From Blasia pusilla (Eukaryota > Marchantiophyta > Marchantiopsida > Blasiales): a DNA stretch of 64,000 nt. A model generated the notes under the pieces. It had not been told where the DNA came from, made no database searches, and saw only the letters and a list, made by a program, of their open reading frames with translations. Where the stretch lies: positions 7,874,001 to 7,938,000 of the forward strand of contig CM114272.1 in the NCBI GenBank assembly GCA_050084515.1. The letters run 5' to 3'. Shown piece by piece: positions 49,779 to 60,592 of the stretch. The number at the start of each line of letters is the position of its first letter. Within the stretch, counting starts at the first letter, position 1. Position numbers and translations under genes: made by a program.

Positions 49779-50266
49779 CTTCACGCGTGACGAACAAACA
49801 ATGACAGAAGAATCTTGTCATTGACAAATGGTGGCGCTAGTTTGTCTTTGATCGGACATTCTTATTTCAGAGACAAGATCGCCCTGGAGGACAGCGCGCA
49901 CACATTCCACTCTCCGAATCCTGGACATCTGTCACATGAATCAGCAACTGCAAGCAAGAATCGATAACCAACGCAGGTGGACAGAGGGCCTTTCAATCAC
50001 CTGTCCAGCACGATCCATGTGGGCTGAATAGCCGTCGCAGCTTGCAGAATAGCTGTGTCGCTATTCGGGCCGGCAACAATTCGGATGGTAAACGGAACCT
50101 GTGTATCAAAGCATTGTTGAGCTCAGAAGTCGTGAACCTCTGGGATTTCTAGACATGAATCTCGAACATCCACTATACGAGAAGGTTCTCCAGCACCGAA
50201 AATGGAAATAGTCTTGAATCGACAGAGGAGATTATTAAGTGATTGGTTTGGGACACTCAATTGATG

Positions 50267-50914
50267 TCATGAATTCGAGCTGAGTGTAGTCTTAATCGAG
50301 GAAGAGAGAAATCGAGGCAATACCCCTTTTTTCTTCAACTCGTTCTCAAAGGGCTGCAGTGTGTTGGTGAGGTAAACCAGCTGGTTCTGCACCTCTGTTT
50401 GAAGTACCTTGGTGTTGATTCCTGACAAGGAATTGATGTCGACTCGGTGGTAGAATCCCACTGGAAATTACGCTCTCGTGTCAGACTTTCAGACGCAGCT
50501 GAGAGACTATGCTTCTGGAAACTACAACAAATTTCATTTTACCATACATGTGGATGACGTACAGTCTCGTGAAAGCTACTAGTCGTGAAAGGTTAAAAAA
50601 ATTCCAATGCCATCAGGAAATGGAAAATACTTACTAGGGCTTTGCAGCTGAGTCAGAGAGCATAATACCACCACGGAGGTGGTAAATGGCTGTACCAAAC
50701 TGTTGATGGCATAGGTGAAGGGGTCATGCCGAAATGGGATATGTGCCTTTATGGCAATGGCGATGCACTCCTGGATGGTGGGCTGGCCCTCAATTCGAGT
50801 GGACGGAGAAATGAAGGGATCCAAATGTGGGTTCCCTGACGAATCGTCGAAGCTACAACGGGGAATCTCACTCGTCTCCATGCAGACAGTTTCTAAGTCA
50901 CAGATTTCCTCCAA
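50267..50914 (-). CDS. hypothetical protein, two joined exons (partial)
   Basis: Exon one (50914 to 50635; first in-frame ATG at about 50881) ends at a strong donor (CCTA|GTAAGTATT). Exon two (from 50460) starts after TTTCCAG. Joining them removes a 174-nt intron and keeps the frame exactly (LTQLQSP then MGFYHRVDINS). The product contains HIPFRHDPFTYAINSLVQPF and EVQNQLVYLTNTLQPFENEL, moderately hydrophobic and free of repeats, unlike the transposon proteins here. It probably belongs to one gene with the exon at 49070-49778, although their phases require at least one further exon between them. No known domain is recognised. Confidence 0.45.
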
Positions 50915-51370
50915 AGGATCTCTCTTTTCCTCGCTACCAGCTCTCTCCGATCCCCCTTCGTCTGATCGAGAACTTAATCTAGAAGAAAAACTCGACTGGC
51001 CTTCAATCGATCCGCAGACGGAGCAGGGCTAATCAAACCCGCTCCCCCGCCGAGTAGCCAGTCTAAGGCTCCTCTTTTGACCCAATTTCTCTGATTTCTC
51101 CCCTCAAGCCGCGGTGGGCCGGGTGTTCTACAGCTCCTTACGAAGCCTTCTAATATGTTCAATCTGCTTCAGATACTGATATCGATCAATCGTTCAAGCT
51201 AACAGACGACAAGCAACTACAGCGTCTGCCGTCAGTGCATTGCACACATGGGCTGCATCCGGCAGAAAATTCCTCCCCGCGGAACTCCGACCGATTTGTG
51301 AGCATGAACAGGATCGATTCGCGCTGGGCATTCCCCCGCCACGCACAGGCCAGAATGCCTCGTCCTGTTC

Positions 51371-51474
51371 GCAGTCCTCGAATAATCAATCAACAACCGC
51401 GTCTACAACTCGAGCTCGGAGTGCAGTCCTCGAATAATCAATCAACAACCGCGTCTACAACTTGAGCTCGAAGT
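51371..51474. repeat. 52-bp tandem duplication
   Basis: The sequence GCAGTCCTCGAATAATCAAT and the 32 bases after it are repeated at 51423 with two differences (CTCGAGCTCGGAG versus TTGAGCTCGAAG). The unit is a recent duplication upstream of the minus-strand hypothetical gene. Confidence 0.9.
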
Positions 51475-52559
51475 GAACTCAGAAGCTATCTCTCCAAGGC
51501 ACCCCAAACACTTGAACGTCCCGCAGTGGAGTCTGGACTCGCACACCCATTATTACCTACCCCCATGGTTCAGCCCACGAGCGCCGCTCCCAGAGTCTGA
51601 CGTGTACAACTATACGGCGAAGATCTAAGCGATCTCACCGGACTAGCTGGAGATCCTGTTTTGATTCGCATATGCCGATTGACTCATTCACAACGAAGTC
51701 ACATCTACAATCGACTCCGTCCTCCGGTCCTCCGGTCACCCGATCCACTGTCACCGGGACGGAGCAGTGCCATTCGACGCAATCCACATCCTCACGGCCG
51801 TCGTCGATGCGTCGATCCTTCCGCAGATGTGGCCGTACAGCGTGGATCTGTCCGCTTGTCCTAAACTGAATTCTTTTCTTAGAAAAGCCAAGCGATTTAT
51901 TCTATTTATCTGATATCTTACAAATCTATTTTGTGGATGCCCCGTTTCCATACTAGGGGTGTCCTTATTTCAAATAAAATTAGTTCGTTTTCCATTTAAC
52001 TAATGATAAATAGGGTTTTGAGTTTTAAAGTTGAGTTCGGCGACACGAATTTGGACCAACATAGCATGGATAAGGAGTGACACATCCAAATCTTGAGTAA
52101 CGTTGAGTGGTTAGGAAACTAGGAATAACATTGTGGATAGTATTTTATTTTGCATTAATATGAATGAAAGAATTAAAAAAACTCATATTTGTCTATTGTA
52201 CTCGAAGTCTACTTCTTGTAGGGACTATAAATAAATTTTAATTATTTTAGTGTGATGGAATGGTCATTATTTTTGCAATATTGTGCAAATTCCATGGTGC
52301 ATGTGCATGTTTTGTGGATGGTTTTCCACCACTCTTGAATACTATCTTTCCATAAGAGTGATTCATTTTATTTTTGAGTTTGTAGGAATAGTTGCTAAGT
52401 AATCACATTCTCAAGACCCATAAATATGAGTAAGCTTTCACAAAAGCTCTTGCTCAATTTAGCCATGATCTTCCAAGTTGTCTTCTGAAGACCCTCCTCA
52501 ATGTTATCCATTGAAATATAATAGAACAAGTTATATATAAGAAACTTGGAGTGTTGGGT
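51475..52559. other. anonymous stretch
   Basis: No gene supported. The sequence becomes AT-rich after 51.9 kb. Confidence 0.4.
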
Positions 52560-53275
52560 TTACTGGAATGCAAAAAGGGGTGCGAGCTCTGATGCAAGGT
52601 GTAGGCCATGGCGCAGGCCACGCATGGGCAATCGATGCAACGTGGGATAATGGTAGGCTTGACGCGGGCTTCCGCACAGGGTGCGAGCGGGCTCAGAGAG
52701 GGCCACGCGGGCTTGCGGGTTGCACGCGGGCACCCACGCGGGCTAAGGGCTAAGGGACAGACCAAACGCGGGCTCACAACGGGCTTGCGGGCCGAATACG
52801 GGCTAGGGGTGGGTTGGAGCGGGCTAAAGGCGGGATTGCAGGCAGTGGGCAGGCTCAGCGCAGGCCACGTGGGCTAGGGGCAGGCCATACGGGCGAGCGC
52901 AAGCCAAGTGCGGGCCAAGCGGGCTAGGTGTTAGCCACGCGGGCAAGGGGCAGGCGACACAGATTGGGCGCGGGTCGGGCAGGAAAGGGGCGCGCTCAGC
53001 GCGGGCCACGCAAGCTGGGGGCGGGCAAGAGGAGGGTCGAACCAGGGCTGAGCGCAGGCCAAGCGGGCAAGGGGCGGGTCGAACGGGGGTTAAGCGCGGG
53101 CCATGCGGGAAGGGGGCGGGCCGAGCGCAGGCCACACGGGCAAGGGGCGGATCGACCAGGGGCTGAGCGCGGGCCAGGCGGGAAGGGGGCGGTCGAGTGC
53201 GGGCTTTGCGGGGCCAAGCGGGCTAGGCGTGGGCCGAGGGCGGGCCTGTCGAGCAACGGGTGGAAAAGGTAGGCT
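52560..53275. repeat. GC-rich tandem array (GCGGGC-based)
   Basis: Some 700 bp of closely related words such as GCGGGCTAGGGGCAGGCC, GGGCTGAGCGCAGGCCA and AAGGGGCGGGTCGA are arranged in approximate units of about 40-57 bp. The G+C content is very high and strongly G-biased on the plus strand, with abrupt AT-rich flanks. Long frames in every register reflect the composition. A second block of similar style lies at 17.9-18.7 kb. Confidence 0.75.
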
Positions 53276-54039
53276 ATTGGCGGTTTGAAAGGATGAACGG
53301 CGTGGTTCTAATGGATGTTAAATGCGATTTTTGTAGGGGGAAGATGTTTGACGGCTTGAGGGGTTGGAGTAGGGTGGTTGTAGAAATGAAATAATTGGAG
53401 AAAGAGGGATAGTATTGGTGGAGAGAGGAAGGAGAGTGTTAAAATTGAATTTACATAGGAGGATGGTTAAATTGGAAGGTAGGTTAGTTGGGAATTTAGG
53501 ATATGTGAAAAAGGAATGTGATAGGAGGACAAATTTTGTTTTTTCTAAATGATGATCCATGGAGATGGCTTAAAAATAAATTTTAAGTCGAGATAGATGA
53601 TATGGGGAGTTAGAAGGGTTCATTGCCTTCCTTTCATCCTCCCTATATAATCTTACTCATTTCTTCTATACCCTCACAATCTCATTCCTCCCTTCATGTG
53701 TCACTCTCTTTTGTGGAAGTTTTTTTCTCCATAGATAGTTGAGTTTGATAAGTGAGAATATGTTTCGCCACTAGATAACCCTGATAATTGAAGATATCTC
53801 GATTATCTAGGTTAGCATATTGATCTTCCTTGCTCATAGTGAGTGTTCCAAGTTATTCATTCGAGCATTCATGAACAATATTTGGTGTATTTGCATACAT
53901 TTTACACGTCAATACATTTATAATTGACATTGTAATATTTTTGCGAATTATCCAAATATTGTTGGGTAGGTGTTAGTGTCCGCTTGTGTTAGTAGTCATG
54001 ACCAAATCATGAGAGCTCCAACTGATCGTGAAGGAATAT
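53276..54039. other. AT-rich stretch with a TATA-like box
   Basis: No gene supported. TATATAA at 53644-53650 in a pyrimidine-rich setting resembles a plant core promoter or the U3 of an LTR. It is 400 bp upstream of the hAT transposase, but nothing links the two. Confidence 0.35.
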
Positions 54040-54056
54040 TTGAAAGAAGTACAGAG

Positions 54057-54564
54057 TGAAGGTGGAACATCAAACGGATGTTAGTGTAAGTATTGTTCCT
54101 ATTCTGTGAAAACCTATCATAGCACTCGGATGGTGGATCATTCTACACAAGAGAGACGAAAGACAAAGGATGGGAATCATGATACCCATCATGCCAAATC
54201 ATGCGTGAATTTCCCTCCTAGCGTACGACGGGATTTTTGAAACAATGTAGTGATGGGAAACGGACAAAGGGAAGGGAGACCCTCGAGTGAAGTTGAGGAG
54301 ACAACACCATTACAAATAGGTTCTCAACACACAGGAAATAGTGTTCATGTTTTGTCAAGTTTTGTTGGTGTTGCAGACATGCCACCGTGTGACACTCTCA
54401 AGGAATGCAGAGGAGTTTTTGGGCCGATCCGAGGAAGTAGTAGTTCTAGGAAGAAGCAAGCCGATCTGAGGGATTCTTTCAACATGCAAGGAATAGAAGT
54501 TACAAATGACATGTGGGCGAAGTGTTTCTACGAGTGTAGAATACCATTCAACGTAGTACGATGA
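54057..54564 (+). pseudogene. hAT transposase, N-terminal part
   Basis: A degenerate BED finger is visible as CKYCSYSVKTYHSTRMVDH (about 54088-54145), with stops on either side. From 54250 a 104-codon frame leads to DMWAKCFYECRIPFNVVR, which matches the start of the hAT DUF659 region (typically FARWLYxxGIPFN). The frame breaks after VVR and is continued in another register at 54581. Confidence 0.7.
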
Positions 54565-55071
54565 TTTCAAACAAACGATTTTGGCAACAAAAAAGGTGAA
54601 GGATTACACACGTCTTAGTTACAATTTGTTGCGCACCATCCTACTTGAGAAACATATGGGGAAGGTGAAGGAAAAGATGGATGGCATATTGGATAATTTG
54701 CGTTTGGGGGCCACGATCATCACGGATTCTAGGACCAATGTAAGGAAAGAGCCTTTAGTGAACATCATGATCTAGCAGCAAACAATGCTAGCAATGAGCG
54801 AGCAGTAGGGAAACTAATTGAAGAAAAGTTTCCTCATATTCTTTGGGATGGATGCATAACACATTCTCTTGATCTAGTGTGCAAAGAATGGAGAAAATGG
54901 CCTTGGGTGGACAAGATTTTTGCACAAGCTCGTGAGATGGTAGTATTTGTGAAGACTAGAACTTGGATGATGGCCAAATTCATGGAAACCAATCCACTGA
55001 AGAGACGATTGTTGTTTCTTGCAAACACACACTTTGCTACAAACTTTGTCATGTAGGGACGTGTCTTAGAA
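54565..55071 (+). pseudogene. hAT transposase, central part with catalytic-site loss
   Basis: From 54581 the frame reads YTRLSYNLLRTILLEKHMGK, then ATIITDSRTNVRKEPLVNIM. This is the ISDGWTD-like block with the first catalytic Asp (about 54725-54727). Immediately after LVNIMI the register changes to AANNASNERAVGKLIEEKFP, which corresponds to the TDNASN block. Two things are odd: the roughly 60 residues that normally separate the two blocks are missing, and the catalytic Asp is Asn (AAC at 54781-54783). A TAG at 55054-55056 precedes the next frame, which is in register. Confidence 0.75.
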
Positions 55072-56475
55072 TTGAGGGAGGCATTCCATGCCATGGTTGC
55101 CACAAATCCTGTTAGGGAGTATTTCAATGGGAGGGATGCGAGGCAAAGGGACAAGGCACGAGAATTTGAGACTATTGTGGTCAATCATTATTTTTGGATA
55201 CAAGGTGAGAAGTTGTTTGTTGTGGCTTTGCCAACTTTTATTCTTTTGAGAGAGTGTGATGGTCATAAAGCAATGAAGGGGCATATTTTTCGTCATATAT
55301 TTGAGATAATGGAAGAGACCCGTTCTTTTCCAATAACCCCATGGCCAAGCATGGGTGGAAGGCCTCGCCGTTTTCTTGTGAAAATGTTCAGAGCTACGAA
55401 AATGGTTAATGTTATTTCTAGGTGTTTGGCACTTATCCATAACAAGTTACATGCAATAGGGTACATTCTCGCCCCTTACAACCTTCTTGATAGTGTGCAA
55501 GATGTCACTTCAAATGCTGAGTGCACATTTTTGGAGTATTTTGGTAAGGAAGTCGTCGATTCACTTAGTCCCTCTGATTGGTGGAGCATGCATGGTCAAG
55601 ATGCACCAACATTGCGCTCTGTGGCTAAGTTTGTATTAGCACAAGTGGTTTCTTCATCCTCAGCGGAGAGAAATTGGAGTAGTTATGGTTTTATCCATAA
55701 CAAGCATAGGAATAAATTGACCAATGAGCGTGCCATCGATTTGGTGTACATATACACGAACTCAAGGTTTGGAGACAAGGATGTTTCTCAAAAATCAAGA
55801 CAAGGACTCATGTATGAGCAATACTTTTTTGAAAGGGGTGGACAAGAACAAGGTAGAAGGGTTGTAGAAGATGGTAGTGAGTCTAGCTTACATGCACGAA
55901 ATCGTGATGGTAATCATGAAGATAACCTCGAGTTGCAAGATGAGGACCTAGAGGATGTGGATGTGCTATCTGGAAATTATGGCATGGTTGGCACCGAAGG
56001 GAGTCAGGATACTTATATCGGCAACACTCAAAATATTGACTCCGAGGGTCCTGGAAGAGATGAAGATGATGATGTAATGGAACATTGGATTCTAGAGCAC
56101 GCCAAAGAGCAACAATGGAGGACTTCAAGAGAAGTGAATCTACCCAACACTTCAACTAACACAACCTACGACCCTCAGATTGTTGCACAAGTAGGAATTC
56201 AAAATTATTCCACCGAGTCTTGTGAACCTATGCAAGATTCTCCTCCACAATCTTTGAATGTTCAGAGAGTGGACTTAGTTAATGAGCCTAATCATAATGA
56301 TGTTTTCATACCTGTTGTTCCAAACTCTCAACCCATCAATCATGGCATGGATAGTTTGTACATCTCCTCCGATGATGAAACAAGTGCCGTAGAAAACCAT
56401 CGCCAATCCACCCGACTTCGAACTCTTGAGCCGCCAAATTACCGCATACATCTTAATCCACCGGACCCAACCTAA
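55072..56475 (+). pseudogene. hAT transposase, C-terminal half with dimerisation domain
   Basis: This 467-codon frame continues the preceding one in register. Residues 1-130 belong to the helical insertion domain. Residues 150-235 are the hAT family C-terminal domain, with DWWSMHGQDAPTLRSVAKFV, then SSSSAERNWSSYGFIHNKHRN (catalytic Glu at 55666-55668) and LTNERAIDLVYIYTNSR. Residues 250-467 form an acidic, asparagine-rich tail not part of the hAT fold. It includes DSLYISSDDETS, which resembles a SUMO-interaction motif, and RQSTRLRTLEPPNY near the end. The C terminus is complete (stop at 56473-56475). Confidence 0.85.
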
Positions 56476-56586
56476 GACCAAAGACTATTTTAACTATTCA
56501 AAGAATCCCTTTTTGTAACATTTTTGCTAATAAAGCAATATTTTTGACATTGATGGTCAAATTGGAAAGTATGAATTACTGGAATG

Positions 56587-58178
56587 AATTTATTTTTTAG
56601 GTTTTCATCAAAACACCATTTTATGTGAAAATTTTCAAGGGAGCTAAAAACACCCAGAAGATCATGTCCACAAAGTTTCAATTGAAGATGAAATACTTGG
56701 ATAAGATGAAAAATGAAAGGACTCCATTTTCATTAGAGGTTTAACGGCGTAGGTCAAAAAATGAGTTAATAAATTTTGAGGTTTTGGTCATAACTCCATT
56801 GGACTTGAAACTTTTCAAGAAGGCTACATGCACCCAGAGAATCATGTCTACCACGTTTCAAATCAAGATGACATATTTGGAGAAGATGAAAAATGAAAGG
56901 ACTCCATTTTCATTGGAGGTTTAAGGGTGCGGGGTCAAAACATGATATGATAAATTTTGAGGATTTTTTACATCTCCATTGGACTTGAAACTTTTCAAGA
57001 AATCTAGATACATCCTGAGGAGAATTTCTACCAAGTTTCAACTCAAGATGAAATACTTGGACAAGATGAAAAATGGAAAGACCCCATTCTCATTGGAGGT
57101 TTAAGGGTATGGGTTAAAAGATGAGTTAATAAATTTTGAGGTTTTGGTCACAACTCCATTGGACTTGAGACTTTTCAAAGAACCTACATACACCCTGGGG
57201 ATCATGTCTACCAAGTTTCAACTCAAGATGACATACTTGAACAAGATAAAAAATGAAAAGACCCCATTCTCATTAGAGGTTTAACGGCGCCGATAAAAAA
57301 ATGAGTTAATAAATTTTGAGGTTTTGATCACAACTCCATTAGACTTGAAACTTTTATAAGGAGCTAAATACACCCTAGGGAGCATGCCCACCAAGCTTAA
57401 ATTGAAGATAAGATACTTTGACAAGATGAAAAGTTAAAAGACTCCATTTTAATTGAAGGTTTAAGAGTCCGGGTCAAAAAATGAGATAATAAATTTTGAA
57501 GTTTTGGCCACAACTCCATTGGACTTGAAACTTTGCAAGGGACGTATATACATCTTGGGGATCATGGCTACCAAGTTTCGATTTTACTTGGACAACATGA
57601 AAAATGAAAGGACTCCATTTTCATTAGAGGTGTAACGGCGTCCGTCAAAAAATGAGTTAATAACTTTTGAGGTTTTAGTCACAACTCCATTGGACTTGAA
57701 ACTTTTCAAGGGAGCTAAATTCATCTTGGGGATCATTTCTAGCAAGTTTCAACTCAAGATGACATACTTGAATGAGATGAAAAATCAAAAGACTCCATTC
57801 TCATTGGAGGTTTAAGGGCGCGGGTCAAAAAATGAGTTAATAGATTTTGAGGTTTTTGTCACAACTACATTGGACTTGAAACTTTGAAAGGAATCTAAAT
57901 ACACCTTGGGAATAATTTCTACCAAGTTTCAACTCAAAATGACATACTTGGACAAGATGAAAAATAGAAAGACCCCATTCTCATTGGAGGCTAAAGGACG
58001 CGGGTCAAAAAATGATATAATAAATTTTGAGGTTTTGGTAACAACTCCATTGGACTTGAAACTTTGCAAGGGATCTATATACACACTTTGAATAATTTCT
58101 ACCAAGTTTCAATTGAAGGTGATATACTTGAACGAGATGAAAAATGAAAGGACTCCATTTTCATTGGAGGTTTACGGT
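56587..58178. repeat. 180-bp tandem satellite, about 9 units
   Basis: The landmark ACTCCATT(T/C)T(C) occurs at 56721, 56901, 57081, 57261, 57441, 57612, 57792, 57972 and 58152, so the spacing is exactly 180 bp except for one 171-bp unit. Each unit carries AATAAATTTTGAGGTTTTGG, AACTCCATTGGACTTGAAAC and ACCAAGTTTCAA. The units are about 80-90 per cent alike by eye. The array begins just after the hAT transposase and ends at the LTR-like repeat. Confidence 0.95.
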
Positions 58179-58625
58179 GTGACGACTTTTAGGATATATC
58201 GGCGAGATCTAATAGAAAGCCTTCAAAGATACTAGAGGACAGCCTATGGAGGTTGAGTATGACCAACGGAGGCCACGGATAACTTGAGAGAGCAGGTTTC
58301 ACTTTCATTTCGGCTCATATAGAGCCATACATATAATTTTACTATTTTAGGTAAGTTTCAGTATAGTTGACTTTCCACTTTGGGAAGTGGCCCTTGATCC
58401 GCTACAGCAGGTCAAGAGCCAAGGAGGTGACCTGCGAGCATAGGTTACCGAGGAGAGAGCTTGGGAGAGGGAAGGGGTATATCTTCAAGAGAGAGAGCTT
58501 GAAAACTCATTCTCTCTTTGTTGAACCTCTTGGCATGAGGCAGCGTAGCTATGGTCCTCCTTGCCTTATGTGTGTTACTCAAACCTCTCATTAGGAGACT
58601 GGGTTTTGGTTTGATATGAAAGTGG
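58179..58625 (+). repeat. LTR-like repeat, third copy
   Basis: The block from TGTGACGACTTTTAGGATAT to CTCTCATTAGGAGACTGGG follows, in the same order, the repeat at 36.1-36.6 kb, including GAGAGAGCAGGTTTC, AGGTCAAGAGCCAAGGAGGT and GGGAGAGGGAAGG. The copy is truncated on both sides: the satellite precedes it and a gypsy integrase reading frame follows without the usual LTR end. Confidence 0.75.
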
Positions 58626-59527
58626 CCTTTGGTTCCTATCCTTCCTTTGGCCCCTTTTGAGAATTGGGGCATTGATTTTGTGGGGCCTATTTCACCAGCC
58701 ACTAGGCAAACCCGCCAAAAATATATGTTAATTGCTATAAATTATTGTACCAAAATGGTGGAAGCAATGCCTACTCGCAAAGATGACAGTGAGGCAGTGG
58801 CCAAGTTGCTATATGAGATGATAATTACCCGATATGGCTGTCCTTTGGAATTGGTAAGTGACCAAGGAACTCATTTCCTTAATAGAGCGGTCAAGGTGTT
58901 GACTGACCACTTACTCATCAAGCATAGGAAGACTACGCCTTATAACCCCAAAGCAGATGGCTTGACAGAAAAGTCCAATGGGCTTATTTTTTGGATCTTA
59001 AACCGCCTAACTGTCACCTATTCCTATGAGTGGGATACCAAGATCCCTGCAGCACTCTAGGCCTACCGAACAGCGGAGAAGGTCACTACCAAGTACATAC
59101 CATTCTATTTCACGTATGAGATTCAACTCCTTATTCCTATCAAATGGGACGTGCCCACCTACCGGATTTTGGAAGAAGAAAGGGATGAGGAAGATTTGGC
59201 CATCACCAGAAAGAGGAACGAAGATCTGGTAGTTGTGGAGGAGGCAAGACAACTGGCTCTTAGCCATACGAAGATAGTCCAAGCACAGAGAAAGAGGTGC
59301 TACAACAAGAACCTGCGACCACAATCAGTACAAGAAGGGGATTTGGTGCTACTCTATGACAATCGACGTCTTAAGTTCCCACGGAAGCTGAAGCTAAACT
59401 AGATTGGACCTTATCGAGTCTTGGAAATCTTTGAGAAAGGTTCTTTATAACTGGAAAAATTGAAGGAAGAAGCATTCCTGACACGAGTCAATGGCATGCA
59501 TGTCCGAAGATATCATGGGCCCAACTA
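58620..59527 (+). pseudogene. gypsy integrase and pol C terminus (plus strand)
   Basis: The frame 58629-59060 begins inside the integrase core with FENWGIDFVGPISP (first Asp), NYCTKMVEAMPTRKDDSEAV, LVSDQGTHFLN (second Asp) and the YNPKADGLTEKSNG end (Glu in the last block), so the DDE triad is present. A TAG after IPAAL and two later stops break the C-terminal part, which reads to KRCYNKNLRPQSVQEGDLVL, then RVNGMHVRRYHGPN, the usual end of such pol proteins. The zinc-binding N terminus and all upstream domains are absent, so it is a 5'-truncated piece. Its strand is opposite to that of the gypsy element that follows. Confidence 0.85.
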
Positions 59528-59732
59528 AAGGTTGAGGGAGGGGGTACGGAACTACCCTTTTCCGTGCACGGAGTGTCAAGGAACTATTTTAAAGACTTCG
59601 AGGACTCTAAAGCGGACACCCCATAGATCTATGAAGACTCAAGAGAGACAAGGAACGTGTGTCTTTGCCTTCTTCGTCTTCTTTGTCTACGTCTTCTCTT
59701 TCTTAGTCTTCTTTGTCTTCATGGTCTTTGCA
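59528..59732. other. pyrimidine-rich junction segment
   Basis: Between the plus-strand integrase end and the minus-strand RNase H lies a pyrimidine-rich stretch (CTTCGTCTTCTTTGTCTACG and similar). It may be the start of a 3' LTR or a polypurine tract seen from the opposite strand. The join between the two gypsy parts must be in or near it. Confidence 0.4.
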
Positions 59733-60592
59733 CTAAATCGCGAAGAGCGCCAAGGCTTCTCTCTCTGTAGAAGTGTACTTTTGTTCAAATGCGGAAAGTT
59801 GGCGACCTGCATAGTAGATTGGGTAGTCTTTCCTCTTGTCATCCAAGTGGTTTAGTACTACCCCGATTGCAAACGAAGAAGTGTCCATATATACCTGGAA
59901 CATCTTAGTCCAGTCCGGAGGACAAAGCACAAAAGCTCTCATCAACGCCGCTTCAATTCCTCAACAGCTGCTTGGCAAGTGGGAGTCAATTCCCACTCTG
60001 TTGTCTTCTTCAGCAAAGTAGTCAATGACTTTGCCTTTATGGCATAATCCTTAATGAATCGGCAGTAATACCCTACATAGTCTTGGAATCCTCTTAGCTC
60101 ATGAAGACTCATGGGGGCTTCCAACTCCGCAATTATCTCCACCTTAGCCTTATCCACTTCAATATCGCGCGAGGATACTCGATGCCCCAACAAGATACCT
60201 TGCCTCATTGCAATGTAAGATTTCTCTACGTGCAAAGACAATTGTACTTCTCTCCACCAAAAGATCTCTATGAATCTACGTAAGTAATCCTGTAAGATAG
60301 AAATCATCATTCTTTGGAAGGTGATTGGTGCGTTGCAAAGCCCAAAAGGCATAACTCGATAGGCAAAAGTGCCCCAATCTGTAGTAAAAGTAGTCAGGGC
60401 CTGATCCTTTTCCCTAATGGACACTTGATTGTAACCTGAATATCCGTCCAAAAATGTATAGCGCTCATGATCGGCTACTTTATCTAAAATAGTATCAATG
60501 AATGGCAATGGGTGATGATCCTTCATGGTGGCTGCACTCAGCTTCCGGTAGTCCTGAAACCTTGATCTTTCCCGATGGCTTCTTCGATACAA
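59733..60592 (-). pseudogene. gypsy reverse transcriptase and RNase H, active-site deletion
   Basis: Read on the minus strand. The RT has YRKLSAATMKDHHPLPFIDT, YTFLDGYSGYNQVSIREKDQ (first catalytic Asp near 60448), AYRVMPFGLCNAPITFQRMM, and then RRFIEIFWWREVQLSLHVEK. The YVDD-containing segment that should follow FIEIF is missing, replaced by WWREV without loss of frame, so about 20-25 residues have been deleted. The thumb reads LLGHRVSSRDIEVDKAKVE. RNase H starts in the next frame with VYMDTSSFAIGVVLNH and stops at EREALALFAI, so the last third of the domain is lost at the junction. Confidence 0.88.

Larger units (their letters stand above)
54057..56475 (+). mobile_element. hAT transposon, transposase region (ends not found)
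   Basis: The plus strand holds a decayed hAT transposase: a BED finger remnant, a DUF659-like segment, the catalytic core and the C-terminal hAT dimerisation domain. No terminal inverted repeat or 8-bp target duplication could be identified by eye. The 180-bp satellite begins 110 bp downstream of the stop codon, so the 3' end of the element must lie before about 56587 or was lost. Confidence 0.85.

Noticed and set aside
52824-53288. Arg/Gly/Ala-rich and Pro-rich frames in the GC array
   Set aside because: Same reason: a tandem GC-rich repeat gives long frames in all registers.
53644-53650. TATA box as promoter of the hAT transposase
   Set aside because: A TATATAA word is common in AT-rich DNA, and no initiator, leader or intact start codon links it to the gene.
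56587-58178. CRISPR array
   Set aside because: Regular spacing, but the whole 180-bp unit is repeated and there are no unique spacers; it is a satellite.
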